Shown: positions 44,654-54,228 of the stretch, piece by piece
Position numbering within the stretch: the first letter of the stretch is position 1
Layout of the letters: the number at the start of each line of letters is the position of its first letter
From: Flammeovirga agarivorans
Lineage (GTDB): Bacteria; Bacteroidota; Bacteroidia; Cytophagales; Flammeovirgaceae
Length of the DNA stretch: 64,000 bases
NCBI RefSeq assembly: GCF_012641475.1
Contig: NZ_JABAIL010000001.1
Location: forward strand, 868,001 to 932,000
Reading direction: 5' to 3'
Notes under the pieces: model-generated
What the model was told of the DNA's origin: nothing
Seen by the model: only the letters and a program-made list of their open reading frames with translations
Database searches by the model: none
Position numbers and translations under genes: made by a program

Positions 44654-46693
44654 ATGCAAAATCCTTTATTAAAACCTTTTAATACACCGTTTGGAACGGC
44701 CCCTTTTACTGAAATCAAAGAAGAACACTTTCTACCAGCATTTGAACAAGCAATAGTTGAAGCAAAAGAAAATATTCAAAAAATTGAAAGCAGTACAGAT
44801 GCACCAACTTTTGATAATACAATCGTTGCATTAGAGCACTGTTCTGATCTTTTAGGAAAAATAAGTAGTATCTTTTTTAATCTGAATTCAGCAGAAACAA
44901 ATGATGAAATTCAGAAGATTGCTCAAGAAGTTTCTCCAAAATTAAGTGGGCTTCGTAATGATATTTTATTGAACGAAAAGTTATTTGATAAGGTAAAAGC
45001 TGTATACGATCAAAGAGAGCAGTTAACATTGTCTACTGAAGACAGTAAATTACTAGAAAAATCATATAGCGACTTTGCTTTAAATGGGGCAGCTTTAGAT
45101 TCAGAGAAAAAAGAACAGCTAAGAAATGTAGATCTTGAGCTATCAAAGTTATCTCTTACTTTTGGTGAACATGTATTGGCCGCGACAAATGCTTACGAAA
45201 TGGTTGTCGACAATGAAGCTGATTTAAAAGGATTGCCTGATGCAATTAAAGAAGCAGCTAGCATGACGGCAAAAGAGAAAGGAAAAGAAGGTAAATGGGT
45301 ATTTACATTACAATATCCTAGTTATATACCATTCATGACTTATGCGGAAAACCAAAGCTTAAGAGAAGAATTATTTAGAGCATTTGGTAGCCGTTGTTTT
45401 GATGGAGGTGATAATGATAACCAAGAAATTGTACAGAAATTAGTACATCTACGTAATGAGAAAGCACAATTACTTGGCTTTGAAAATTATGCAGATTATG
45501 TTCTTGAGAAACGTATGGCTCCATCACCACAGGCTGTTGTTGATTTCTTAAATGATTTACAGCAAAAAGCTCGCCCTGCGGCAGAAAAAGAAGTAGAAGA
45601 TGTGATTGCTTATGCAAAAGCAAATGGAGCAGAAGAAGTGCAACGTTGGGACTGGGCATTCTGGTCTGAGAAATTGAAAAAAGAACGTTTTGATATCGAC
45701 GATGAAGCTTTAAAGCCATACTTCAAACTTGAAAATGTTTTGAACGGCGTTTTTGATGTATCTAATAAATTGTATGGATTAAATTTCAAGGAGAGAACGG
45801 ATATTCAAAAATACCATGAAGATGTAATGACTTATGAAGTTACAGATGAAAATGGCCGCTTAATATCAGTCTTCTATGCAGACTTTTTCCCGAGAGAAGG
45901 GAAAAGAGGTGGAGCTTGGATGACTTCATTCAGAGGACAAAGCTTTGTAGAAGGTGAAGAGCAAAGACCACATGTATCTATTGTATGTAATTTCACTAAG
46001 CCAACAGAAACAAAACCATCGTTACTTACTTTCAATGAAGTAACTACATTGTTCCATGAGTTTGGTCATGCATTGCATGGAATGTTGGCAGAAGGGAAGT
46101 ATGAAAGTTTAACAGGAACATCAGTTTATTGGGATTTTGTAGAATTACCATCTCAGGTTCTTGAAAATTGGTGTTATGAAAGAGAAACATTAGACCTTTT
46201 TGCAAAACACTACGAAACAGGTGAAGCTATTCCTCAAGAAATGATTGATAAGATCAAAGCATCTTCAACTTTCTTAGAAGGATATCAAACATTGCGTCAA
46301 GTTAGCTTTGGTTTGTTAGATATGGGATACCATAGATTAGCAGATGGGGTAGTGGATAATGTTGCTGACTTTGAGAAAGAAGCCATGGACTCGACATCAT
46401 TAAATGCGATGGCAAAAGTAGAAGGAGTTAACATGAGTGTAGCATTCTCTCATATTTTTCAGGGGGGATACGCCGCAGGATATTACTCATATAAATGGGC
46501 AGAAGTATTAGACGCAGATGCCTTTGAGTTATTTAAAGAAAAAGGAATTTTCGATAAAGCAACTGCGGATAGTTTTAAAGAAAATGTGCTTTCTAGAGGC
46601 GGAATCGAAGATCCAATGGTACTTTATAAGCGTTTTAGAGGTCAAGAACCAAAGGTAGATGCTTTATTAAGACGAGCAGGTCTTTTGAACTAG
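44654..46693 (+). CDS. M3 family oligopeptidase (Dcp/PrlC-like)
   Basis: The start was placed at ATG 44654 (MQNPLLKPFNTPFGTAPF), as usual for the family, rather than TTG 44594. The 679-residue enzyme has zinc ligands H468 and H472 with catalytic E469 in LFHEFGHALHG, and the downstream Glu in WDFVELPSQVLENW. Family members degrade signal-peptide remnants and short oligopeptides in the cytoplasm. No signal peptide is present. The next gene has its own promoter inside this gene's 3' end. Confidence 0.95.
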   Translation: MQNPLLKPFNTPFGTAPFTEIKEEHFLPAFEQAIVEAKENIQKIESSTDAPTFDNTIVALEHCSDLLGKISSIFFNLNSAETNDEIQKIAQEVSPKLSGLRNDILLNEKLFDKVKAVYDQREQLTLSTEDSKLLEKSYSDFALNGAALDSEKKEQLRNVDLELSKLSLTFGEHVLAATNAYEMVVDNEADLKGLPDAIKEAASMTAKEKGKEGKWVFTLQYPSYIPFMTYAENQSLREELFRAFGSRCFDGGDNDNQEIVQKLVHLRNEKAQLLGFENYADYVLEKRMAPSPQAVVDFLNDLQQKARPAAEKEVEDVIAYAKANGAEEVQRWDWAFWSEKLKKERFDIDDEALKPYFKLENVLNGVFDVSNKLYGLNFKERTDIQKYHEDVMTYEVTDENGRLISVFYADFFPREGKRGGAWMTSFRGQSFVEGEEQRPHVSIVCNFTKPTETKPSLLTFNEVTTLFHEFGHALHGMLAEGKYESLTGTSVYWDFVELPSQVLENWCYERETLDLFAKHYETGEAIPQEMIDKIKASSTFLEGYQTLRQVSFGLLDMGYHRLADGVVDNVADFEKEAMDSTSLNAMAKVEGVNMSVAFSHIFQGGYAAGYYSYKWAEVLDADAFELFKEKGIFDKATADSFKENVLSRGGIEDPMVLYKRFRGQEPKVDALLRRAGLLN

Positions 46694-46715
46694 ACAAAAA
46701 AATGTGCTACCTTTG
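46683..46715 (+). promoter_or_regulatory. Bacteroidota-type promoter of the IscA-like gene
   Basis: TTTTG (46683-46687) and TACCTTTG (46708-46715) are separated by 20 bp. Both elements match the TTTG/TAnnTTTG consensus, the best promoter seen in the window. The -33 element overlaps the last codons of the M3 peptidase gene. Confidence 0.7.
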
Positions 46716-46744
46716 TACTTATTACAAAAATTGTTTGAACAAAT

Positions 46745-46758
46745 AAGAGCTAGCTCTT
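46745..46758. promoter_or_regulatory. 14-bp perfect palindrome in the leader of the IscA-like gene
   Basis: AAGAGCTAGCTCTT lies about 25 nt after the predicted transcription start and 16 bp before the ATG. It could be an operator or a short leader hairpin. Confidence 0.45.
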
Positions 46759-46774
46759 TTAAAAATAGATAATT

Positions 46775-47101
46775 ATGATTCAAGTTTCAGATGCAGCGGC
46801 ACAACGCATTATTGAATTAAGAGAAAAAGAAGGAAGAGGTGATGACCAAAATGTAAGAGTTTCTGTAAAAGGAGGCGGTTGCTCAGGTTTAATGTATGAT
46901 CTTTCTTTTGATGCAGAAATAAAAGATACAGACGATATCTTTGAAGATAAAGGTGTGAAAATCTATGTAGACAAGAAAAGCTTACTTTATTTAGTAGGTA
47001 CTACATTAGACTTTTCTGATGGTTTAAACGGCAAAGGTTTCCAATTTGTAAACCCAAATGCCTCTAGAACATGTGGATGTGGAGAAAGCTTCTCTATCTA
47101 A
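46775..47101 (+). CDS. A-type iron-sulfur carrier protein (IscA/SufA/ErpA family)
   Basis: A 108-residue protein with the three cysteines of the HesB family: one in GGGCSGLMYD and two in RTCGCGESF at the C-terminus. A-type carriers receive Fe-S clusters from scaffolds and hand them to target apoproteins. Without an adjacent isc or suf operon its subtype is not certain. It has its own promoter and terminator, a monocistronic unit with a palindromic leader. Confidence 0.94.
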   Translation: MIQVSDAAAQRIIELREKEGRGDDQNVRVSVKGGGCSGLMYDLSFDAEIKDTDDIFEDKGVKIYVDKKSLLYLVGTTLDFSDGLNGKGFQFVNPNASRTCGCGESFSI

Positions 47102-47129
47102 TTCCCACCAAATACAAAATATTAATGAA

Positions 47130-47160
47130 AAAACTACTTCAGAAATGGAGTAGTTTTTTT
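47130..47160 (+). terminator. intrinsic terminator after the IscA-like gene
   Basis: AAAACTACT (47130-47138) pairs with AGTAGTTTT (47149-47157), followed by T. Confidence 0.85.
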
Positions 47161-47203
47161 ATTTTTGTTGTGATACATCTAGCTTGAATTAAGGAAATTC
47201 CTG

Positions 47204-49108
47204 ATGAAAATATTAAAAAGTAATTATTTAAACTTTATTATAATATTCTGGTTCTGTTTACCTATTGCTGCTTCAGCAAATGATAAATCACCGTTCTTAA
47301 TAGAAGTTCCAGATTATGTTGACAAAATTTTTATTCCATCATCAAAAGTGATGGTATTAAAAGATAGAGACTCAAGATATACAATAGACCAAATTGTAAA
47401 TAATAATGCAAAAAACTTTATTCCTCTTCCCAAGGTGGATAACATTGTTTTATCTGAAGAATCTTACAGTTATTGGGTTAAAATCCAATTAGAAGGAGAA
47501 GCATTATCGAAAGATCGTTGGTTTTTTGAAATTCCTGATAGTCATGTCGGTGAAATTATTGCCTATATGCAAGTTGGAAACGATCCTCCAGTCTTAATGG
47601 AAAAGGCAGGGTATGATCATATTTATACGACAAGAACATTTAGACACAAGAATATCATCTTTCCCATCGACCAATTAAATATTGGTGATAATAAAGAGGT
47701 GAAAGTATATTTAAAATACACTTCACTGTTTCTAAATGTATTGTTCTATAAGATTAGTAAGTCAGAAACATTTTTAGAGTATTCCAATACAGAATACTTA
47801 ATGCTTGGGTTAAACTATGGTATTCTAGTTTGTTTAATTATTACCTCACTTCTACTATATATTACCATTAGAGACAAATCATTGATTTTCTTAATAGCAT
47901 TCTTAATTGGTAGTATTTGTGTGGGCCTCACCGAAGATAATTTAGGAGCAGAATATCTATTTACCAATAAGCCCTTTCTGAATTATATTCTAATGAAGTA
48001 CGCTGCTCCTGTGAGTATGCTAACGATTGTTTTCCTTGCTGTACAATTTTTAGAGATTAGAAAAGAAGCATTTAAACTCTATTTAGTAATTGTTGGTATT
48101 GCCTTATTGAATGCATTTTATTTCTTGATCTTTAAATCCATGAACGATGTGATTTGGAGAATGCCAACATTTCTATTGCCTTTCTTATTGATCTTTGGAT
48201 TCATTTTAACGAAACTAAAAAGAGAAGGTGTTAAGGTGACTTACTTCTTTTTAGGATACATTGTGATTTTAGGAGGTTTAATCACCCAAGTATTGAGAAG
48301 TTATGGGATTTTTATCTCTGACAACATCTTAGTAGTGTATGCCTACAATATGGGATTACTTATAACGGGGTTATTCATGACGTTATCCCAAACTGAAAAA
48401 TTTAAAATTTTAAAAGAAGAGAAAGAGGAAGCACAACAAGAACTAATTAAAGACCTCCAAATAAGAGAAAGAGTTATTGAAGAAAAAGTAGTTGAAAGAA
48501 CCGAGAAAATTAAAGCCCAGAACGAGATCATTGAATTAAAAAATAAAGAATTAGAGTGGGTTAACAATGAATTGAATAAACAAAGGGTTCAAATTCAAGA
48601 CTTAAATAGCCAATTACAAATAGAAAATGAACAGCTGCATGTAGATGTTGAACACTTAGAAAGTGCAAGGGTACTGATGCAGGAGGTAACCTTAGAAGAG
48701 TTTGAAAATATGTTCCCTACTGATGAAAGCTGCTATGATTATCTAGAGGAAATTAAGTGGAAAAACGGTTATAACTGTAAGAAATGCGGTAATGAGCTGT
48801 ATGCAAAAGGTACAGGTCCTAATAGTAGACGATGTAAAAAGTGTAATTATAATGAATCAGTTACCTCAGGAACCTTATTTCATCGTCTACATTTCCCAAT
48901 TAAGAAGGCCTTTTATATGGTATTTATTGTATACTCTAAAAAAGGGGACATCTCTTCTACTAAGATTGCAGAGCTTTTAGAGATGAGACAGAATACATGT
49001 TGGAAGTTTTCAAAGAAAATCAAAGAAGCAATGGATGTGAAAATTCATGAATTTGGTTCAGAAGAAGAATTAAAAAAGAAAGGATGGGAAGCATTGATTT
49101 TGGCTTAA
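47204..49108 (+). CDS. 7TMR-DISM receptor fused to an IS1595-type transposase zinc ribbon
   Basis: 634 residues. A signal peptide (cut after AASA) is followed by an extracellular 7TMR-DISMED2-like beta domain (about 30-185), seven spans (about 196-397), a long Glu/Lys/Gln coiled coil (about 398-490) and a C-terminal domain matching the N-terminal part of IS1595-family transposases. That last part has LEEFENMFPTDESC, a four-cysteine ribbon C525/C528 and C544/C547, SGTLFHRLHFPIKKAF and a helix-turn-helix-like stretch ISSTKIAELLEMRQNTCW. The catalytic DDE domain is absent. By layout it senses a ligand outside and acts through a nucleic-acid-binding tail. It directly precedes the beta-glucan locus but ends in its own terminator. 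Confidence 0.88.
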   Translation: MKILKSNYLNFIIIFWFCLPIAASANDKSPFLIEVPDYVDKIFIPSSKVMVLKDRDSRYTIDQIVNNNAKNFIPLPKVDNIVLSEESYSYWVKIQLEGEALSKDRWFFEIPDSHVGEIIAYMQVGNDPPVLMEKAGYDHIYTTRTFRHKNIIFPIDQLNIGDNKEVKVYLKYTSLFLNVLFYKISKSETFLEYSNTEYLMLGLNYGILVCLIITSLLLYITIRDKSLIFLIAFLIGSICVGLTEDNLGAEYLFTNKPFLNYILMKYAAPVSMLTIVFLAVQFLEIRKEAFKLYLVIVGIALLNAFYFLIFKSMNDVIWRMPTFLLPFLLIFGFILTKLKREGVKVTYFFLGYIVILGGLITQVLRSYGIFISDNILVVYAYNMGLLITGLFMTLSQTEKFKILKEEKEEAQQELIKDLQIRERVIEEKVVERTEKIKAQNEIIELKNKELEWVNNELNKQRVQIQDLNSQLQIENEQLHVDVEHLESARVLMQEVTLEEFENMFPTDESCYDYLEEIKWKNGYNCKKCGNELYAKGTGPNSRRCKKCNYNESVTSGTLFHRLHFPIKKAFYMVFIVYSKKGDISSTKIAELLEMRQNTCWKFSKKIKEAMDVKIHEFGSEEELKKKGWEALILA

Positions 49109-49421
49109 TTTGATTTTTTTTCTAATAAAACAAGAATGGATTTTACTATATAAATGTTAAAATCCATTTTTTTTAAATGATAGTATTATTACTTGTTAAC
49201 AATACACTTATTTACTAACTTATTGATTATTAGTAGTATTTGTCACTTTTTTTTAAGTGATAAATTTTTTGTTCACCCCAAAAACACAATTTGCTCTTGA
49301 AATATTTTCCTATGACATTTGAATTAGAAAACAACAGTTGACGTCCCTGTTTTTTACTAGCAAGAGAGATATCAAATTTTTTATCTCTACAATTTATTCA
49401 TTTATCGTATCTGACTTTGAA
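49109..49421 (+). promoter_or_regulatory. 313-bp control region between the receptor gene and susC
   Basis: After the receptor terminator (49135-49174) the region is AT-rich. A short hairpin TCACTT/AAGTGA (49243-49248 with 49255-49260) is followed by AT-rich sequence and six T, a weak terminator-like leader structure. No clean TAnnTTTG box was found; TAgtaTTTG near 49235 has one base too many. Any regulator of the locus is expected to act here. Confidence 0.4.
49135..49174 (+). terminator. intrinsic terminator of the receptor gene
   Basis: AATGGATTTTA (49135-49145) pairs perfectly with TAAAATCCATT (49158-49168), and eight T follow. It makes the receptor gene and the SusC locus separate transcription units. 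Confidence 0.9.
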
Positions 49422-52400
49422 ATGAAATTTTATCTACAGTTAAAAAAGCAATTTACTCTACTGCTATGCATTGGTATGTTAATAACTGCTAATGTGGTGA
49501 ATGCACAAGAGAGAGTAATTTCAGGCGTTGTAAAAGACGCAAGTGATCAATCTGTACTACCAGGTGTTAGCGTACAGATTAAAGGTACATCAACCGGTAC
49601 TATCACCGATTTTGATGGTCATTTTAAATTATCATTAAACCCTCAAGCTGAAGTTGTAGTATTTTCTTACATTGGATATTCTCCTCAAGAAGTTACAATT
49701 GGAACCCAAACAGAATTTACAGTCAACTTAGAGCAAGATGTTGAACAATTAGAAGAAGTAATCGTTGTTGGTTACCAAGTCCAAAAGAAATCAGTTGTTA
49801 CTGGTGCTATTGCTTCAGTTAAAGCTGACGACATCACGCAAACTCCTGTACAAAATGCAGCACAATCATTACAAGGTAAAACTCCAGGTGTTTTAGTAGC
49901 TCCTGTTTCTGGTCAGCCAGGTGCCGGTATTGATATTCGTGTTCGTGGTACGGGTTCAAATGGAAGTAACACTCCATTATATGTTGTTGATGGTGTACAA
50001 ATGGACAACATCAACTTCTTAAACCCAAATGATATTGAATCGATCGAAGTATTAAAAGATGCTGCCTCAGCGGCAATCTATGGATCGAGAGGTGCAAACG
50101 GTGTAGTTTTAGTATCTACTAAGAAAGGTAAAGCAGGTAGAACAATTGTTTCATATGATGGTTACTATGGTATTCAAGAAGCATGGAGACAAGCTCCCGT
50201 AATGAATGCAAGAGAATATATGACTTTCCACAACGAAGGTTCAATTAACGCTGGTGGTGCTCCTCGTTTTACTCAAGACGAAATTAACTCAAATACAGTT
50301 GATACAGATTGGCAAGACGAAATGTTTAAACAAGCACCAATTCAAAGCCATACTGTACAAATGTCTGGTGGTACTGAATCATCACAATTCTTAGCTTCAG
50401 TAGGTTACTTTGGTCAACAAGGTATTGTAGCTCCAGAGAAATCAAATTTTGATAGATATTCTATTCGTTTGAATTCTTCACACAAGATTTCACAATACTT
50501 TAAGGCCGGATCAAACATCACTTTCTCAAGAGAAGAAAAAGAAGGAATCAATGAACAAAACCAATTTGGTGGTGTTTTACAAAATGCATTGTTACATGAT
50601 CCATTAACTCCAGTATGGGAGGATGATCCTACAAAAATCCAAGAATACGATACTTATGCAGTAAAACCTGCTAACAAAGATGGTCGTTACTATGGTATTT
50701 CAGAGCAAGGTTTAAGAGAGGTGGTTAACCCAATGGCTCGTATCAACAATACTTACTCTGATGATGCTTCAAATAAGTTTTTAGGTAACGTATTCTTAGA
50801 AGTAACACCAGGTATTAAAGGATTAAGATTTAAAACAGATTTCGGTGTAGATATCGGTAACTGGAGTAACAGAGGTTACAACCCAGAGGCTTACTACAAT
50901 AATGTAAATCAAGTAGCTACTTCTGGTATTAACCAAGCTGCGGGTTCTTATTTAGCTTTCCAATGGGAAAATGTATTAACCTACGAAAAGAAGATTGGTG
51001 ATCATAAAGTAGATGCCTTATTAGGTACTACAACAAGAAATGGTTCTGGTACTAGTGTAGGTGCTTCTAGAAATAACTTACAAATTCCAGGATGGCAGTA
51101 TGCATGGGTTTCAAACGGTGCAGATGATGAAACTCAGAAAGGTTACGGTGGTCAAGATTGGCAACATAGATTAGTATCTTTCTTTGGTAAGGTAGGTTAT
51201 AACTACAAAGAAAAGTACTTAGTATCTTTCACAGCTCGTTATGATGGTTCTTCTAACTTTGGACCAAACAATAAATTCGGTTTCTTCCCTTCAGTTCAAG
51301 CAGGTTGGATTCTTTCACAAGAAGACTTCTTAAAGAATAATGATGTTGTTAACTTCTTGAAATTAAGAGGTTCATGGGGTAGAGTTGGTAACGAAAACAT
51401 TGGTGCTTTCGGTTACTTAGAATTATTCGGACAAACTCCTTCATATCCTTTCGGAACAACTCAAGTAATGGTACCAGGTTATGCAATTACTTCAATGTCT
51501 AACCCTGATCTTAAGTGGGAGCAAGCACAAGAAGTTGATTTAGGTATTGATATGGGATTCTTGGATGACAAAGTTACAGCAACTGTAGATGTTTACTCAA
51601 GAGAGCGTCAAAACTTATTAGGAGTACTTCCTGTTCCAGGTTTCACTGGTGTTGGTGGTCCTAACTACAACTTAGGTACAGTTAGAAACCAAGGTATTGA
51701 AGCATCATTAACTTACTCGAAAAGAGATGGTGATTTCCACTTTGATGTGACTGTAAACGGTTCATACAACGATAACAAAGTAATGGAAGTAGCTAACGGA
51801 GATGGTAAAATTTACGGTCCTGGCTTATTCCAAACTGAAGGTCAATTAATGATGGAAGAAGGTTATTCACTTCCTTACTTCTACGGATTTAAAACTGATG
51901 GAATCTTCCAAAATCAAGGTGAGATCGATGCTCATGCAAATGAAGGAAGCCCAATCCAACCAGATGCTCAACCAGGTGATATTCGCTATGTTGATGTTAA
52001 CGGAGATGGTGTAATTGATCAAAATGATAGAACGAACATTGGTTCACCGGTTCACTCATGGATGTACGGTTTAAATGTTAGAATGGATTACAAAGGTTTT
52101 GACTTCTCAATGTTCTGGCAAGGACAAGCAGGTGGTAGCTTAGTAAATGGTACATTAAGACCTGACTTAAGACAAGCAGAAAACTATCCATCACGTTACC
52201 TTAACCGTTGGACAGGTGAAGGAACAACAAATTCATTCCCTCGCTTTACTTATGACGATAGAAACCAAAACTTAACACGTATGAACGATATGGTTCATGT
52301 TGAAGATGCTTCATACTTACGTTTGAAAAACCTTCAAATTGGTTACACTCTACCACAAAAAGTAAGTAAGAAAGTAGGTATGAGTAAATTAAGAATGTAT

Positions 52401-52544
52401 GTGTCTGGTAACAACTTACTGACATTTACAAACTACACTGGAATGGACCCAGAAGTTGCTCACGGTGGTGCATGGGTAGGTTATGACAATGGTTCATACC
52501 CTCAAGCAAGAGCTTACTTATTCGGTTTAAATGTAACGTTCTAA
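49422..52544 (+). CDS. susC: SusC/RagA-type TonB-dependent glycan importer
   Basis: The start was set at ATG 49422 (MKFYLQLKKQFTLLL), which begins a proper signal peptide cut after VNAQ; the TTG 84 bp upstream adds nonsense. The 1040-residue protein has a carboxypeptidase-D-like domain (ISGVVKDASDQSVLPGVS), a TonB-contact segment LEEVIVVGYQVQKKS, a plug with PLYVVDGVQM and IESIEVLKDAASAAIYG, and a 22-stranded barrel ending in FGLNVTF. It imports oligosaccharides with SusD across the outer membrane. The gene heads a susC-susD-SGBP unit with gaps of 18 and 19 bp. Confidence 0.97.
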   Translation: MKFYLQLKKQFTLLLCIGMLITANVVNAQERVISGVVKDASDQSVLPGVSVQIKGTSTGTITDFDGHFKLSLNPQAEVVVFSYIGYSPQEVTIGTQTEFTVNLEQDVEQLEEVIVVGYQVQKKSVVTGAIASVKADDITQTPVQNAAQSLQGKTPGVLVAPVSGQPGAGIDIRVRGTGSNGSNTPLYVVDGVQMDNINFLNPNDIESIEVLKDAASAAIYGSRGANGVVLVSTKKGKAGRTIVSYDGYYGIQEAWRQAPVMNAREYMTFHNEGSINAGGAPRFTQDEINSNTVDTDWQDEMFKQAPIQSHTVQMSGGTESSQFLASVGYFGQQGIVAPEKSNFDRYSIRLNSSHKISQYFKAGSNITFSREEKEGINEQNQFGGVLQNALLHDPLTPVWEDDPTKIQEYDTYAVKPANKDGRYYGISEQGLREVVNPMARINNTYSDDASNKFLGNVFLEVTPGIKGLRFKTDFGVDIGNWSNRGYNPEAYYNNVNQVATSGINQAAGSYLAFQWENVLTYEKKIGDHKVDALLGTTTRNGSGTSVGASRNNLQIPGWQYAWVSNGADDETQKGYGGQDWQHRLVSFFGKVGYNYKEKYLVSFTARYDGSSNFGPNNKFGFFPSVQAGWILSQEDFLKNNDVVNFLKLRGSWGRVGNENIGAFGYLELFGQTPSYPFGTTQVMVPGYAITSMSNPDLKWEQAQEVDLGIDMGFLDDKVTATVDVYSRERQNLLGVLPVPGFTGVGGPNYNLGTVRNQGIEASLTYSKRDGDFHFDVTVNGSYNDNKVMEVANGDGKIYGPGLFQTEGQLMMEEGYSLPYFYGFKTDGIFQNQGEIDAHANEGSPIQPDAQPGDIRYVDVNGDGVIDQNDRTNIGSPVHSWMYGLNVRMDYKGFDFSMFWQGQAGGSLVNGTLRPDLRQAENYPSRYLNRWTGEGTTNSFPRFTYDDRNQNLTRMNDMVHVEDASYLRLKNLQIGYTLPQKVSKKVGMSKLRMYVSGNNLLTFTNYTGMDPEVAHGGAWVGYDNGSYPQARAYLFGLNVTF

Positions 52545-52562
52545 TTCAATAATTGACTCAAA

Positions 52563-54209
52563 ATGAAAATCAAAGATATATTAGTTGCAGGTAGCATTTT
52601 AGTAGGCGTTATGTCGACTACTTCATGTACTCAATACTTAGAATTGACACCAACAGATAAGCAGTCTGCAGATACATTCTTCAAGACTTCTACAGAAGCG
52701 AAACAAGCTTTGGTTGGTATTTACGAAAAACTTCGTTCTGATTATAATGGTTATACAAACAGCGTTCAGTTTTTTGATATGGCCATGGGAGATGATTCAT
52801 ATGTAGGTGGGGATCCATCAGGTACAGATATGATCGAGTACCAACGTATTATGCGTTTCTCAGCTCAAACAAACAACTATGCTGCTCAAGTAGCTTGGAA
52901 TAAATGTTATGGTGGTATTCAAAGAGCTAACACTCTTTTAGCCAACTATGACAATATCGACTTCACAACAGCTGAAGAAGATATCAAAAACAACTATAAA
53001 GGTGAAGCTTTATTTTTAAGAGCACACTTTTACTTTGAGCTTGTACGTTTGTTTGAAAATATTCCAATGTATACAGAGCCATTAATTGGTGATGCTTGGA
53101 AAGAACTAGAGCAAGCTACTCCGGAAGCTGTTTATGCACAAATTGCACAAGACATGAATGATGCTGTTGCATTAATGGCAACAGAAGCTCCAGAAGGAGA
53201 TGAAGGTAGATTAACAAAATACGCTGCAGAAGCTGAATTAGCTAAAGTATTTTTATTCTACACAGGTTATTACAATAAGACTTCTTTACCAACTACATCA
53301 GGTGCAGAAATTACTTCATCTCAAGTAGTTACAATGTTGGAAGATGTTATTGCTAATTCAGGTGCATCACTAGTTACAGATTATGCTGATCTTTTCAACC
53401 AAAATGGTAACTATAACACAGAAGCTATTTTTGAAATTGCATTTGCTAATACAGGTTCAGGAGATTGGGGAGACTATTCATATGGTAATATGTTCTGCCA
53501 AGTCAATGGTCCTCGTGGGCATAACAGTGATATCTTAGTGCAAGGTTGGGGATTCAATTCACCATCTAGAGACTTAGAAACATCTTTTGAAGATGGTGAT
53601 GCTAGAAAAGCAGCAACAATTGTTTATGCAAAAGATCTAATTGATGCAGCAGGTTCTATTTACCAAGCAAATTATAATTTTACGTCAATGCATGGCTTCA
53701 AGTACACAACTCACAAGTGGAATCAAGCAGATGTGAATGTAGAATTGAACTGGGCACAGAACTTCCAGTATATCCGTTTAGCAGATGTTTTATTAATGGC
53801 TGCTGAATTAACAGTAGATTCAAATAATGGTCAAGCTTCTGGTTATGTAAATCAAGTTCGTAATAGAGCAGGTTTAGCTTCAATTTCTGGTGTTACTTTA
53901 GAAGACATCAAACAAGAAAGAAGAGTAGAATTAGCACATGAAGGTCATCGTTACTTCGATGTATTAAGATGGTCAAATGGTAATATGGCAAATGTTTCAT
54001 CAGAGATTAATGTTTCTAATTATACATTAACTCCTCCAACTGAAACAGATGCTACATATATTGATGATCAGGGTCAAAACTTAACAGGAGATTTAGGTAA
54101 TGCTACAGACTTCGAAATTACTTTTGATGAGTCTAAAAAAGGTTTCTTACCAATTCCTCAAAGTGAGATTGACTTACATCCAATGTTAAAACAAAACGCG
54201 GGCTATTAA
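52563..54209 (+). CDS. susD: SusD/RagB-type glycan-binding lipoprotein
   Basis: A 548-residue lipoprotein (Cys after MSTTS) forming the lid on SusC. The family pattern includes FFKTSTEAKQALVGIYEKL, GEALFLRAHFYFELVRLF, the TPR-like helices, and the C-terminal EERR-type motif IKQERRVELAHEGHRYFDVLRW, cited here as IKQERRVELAHEGHR and YFDVLRW. It ends with FLPIPQSEIDLHP. It binds glycan at the surface and shuts the SusC pore. It is encoded 18 bp after susC. Confidence 0.97.
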   Translation: MKIKDILVAGSILVGVMSTTSCTQYLELTPTDKQSADTFFKTSTEAKQALVGIYEKLRSDYNGYTNSVQFFDMAMGDDSYVGGDPSGTDMIEYQRIMRFSAQTNNYAAQVAWNKCYGGIQRANTLLANYDNIDFTTAEEDIKNNYKGEALFLRAHFYFELVRLFENIPMYTEPLIGDAWKELEQATPEAVYAQIAQDMNDAVALMATEAPEGDEGRLTKYAAEAELAKVFLFYTGYYNKTSLPTTSGAEITSSQVVTMLEDVIANSGASLVTDYADLFNQNGNYNTEAIFEIAFANTGSGDWGDYSYGNMFCQVNGPRGHNSDILVQGWGFNSPSRDLETSFEDGDARKAATIVYAKDLIDAAGSIYQANYNFTSMHGFKYTTHKWNQADVNVELNWAQNFQYIRLADVLLMAAELTVDSNNGQASGYVNQVRNRAGLASISGVTLEDIKQERRVELAHEGHRYFDVLRWSNGNMANVSSEINVSNYTLTPPTETDATYIDDQGQNLTGDLGNATDFEITFDESKKGFLPIPQSEIDLHPMLKQNAGY

Positions 54210-54228
54210 TTCTTAAGATCTGATAATC

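Noticed and set aside
45375-45719. 114-codon antisense frame inside the M3 peptidase gene
   Set aside because: It is a shadow frame with a low-complexity His/Leu-rich translation.
48660-49108. Possibility that the zinc-ribbon part is a recent IS1595 insertion
   Set aside because: The frame continues without a break from the coiled coil, no DDE domain or terminal inverted repeats are visible, and the gene ends normally before a terminator.
49338-49421. TTG-initiated extension of the first SusC
   Set aside because: It would put 28 unrelated residues before a normal signal peptide that starts at ATG 49422.
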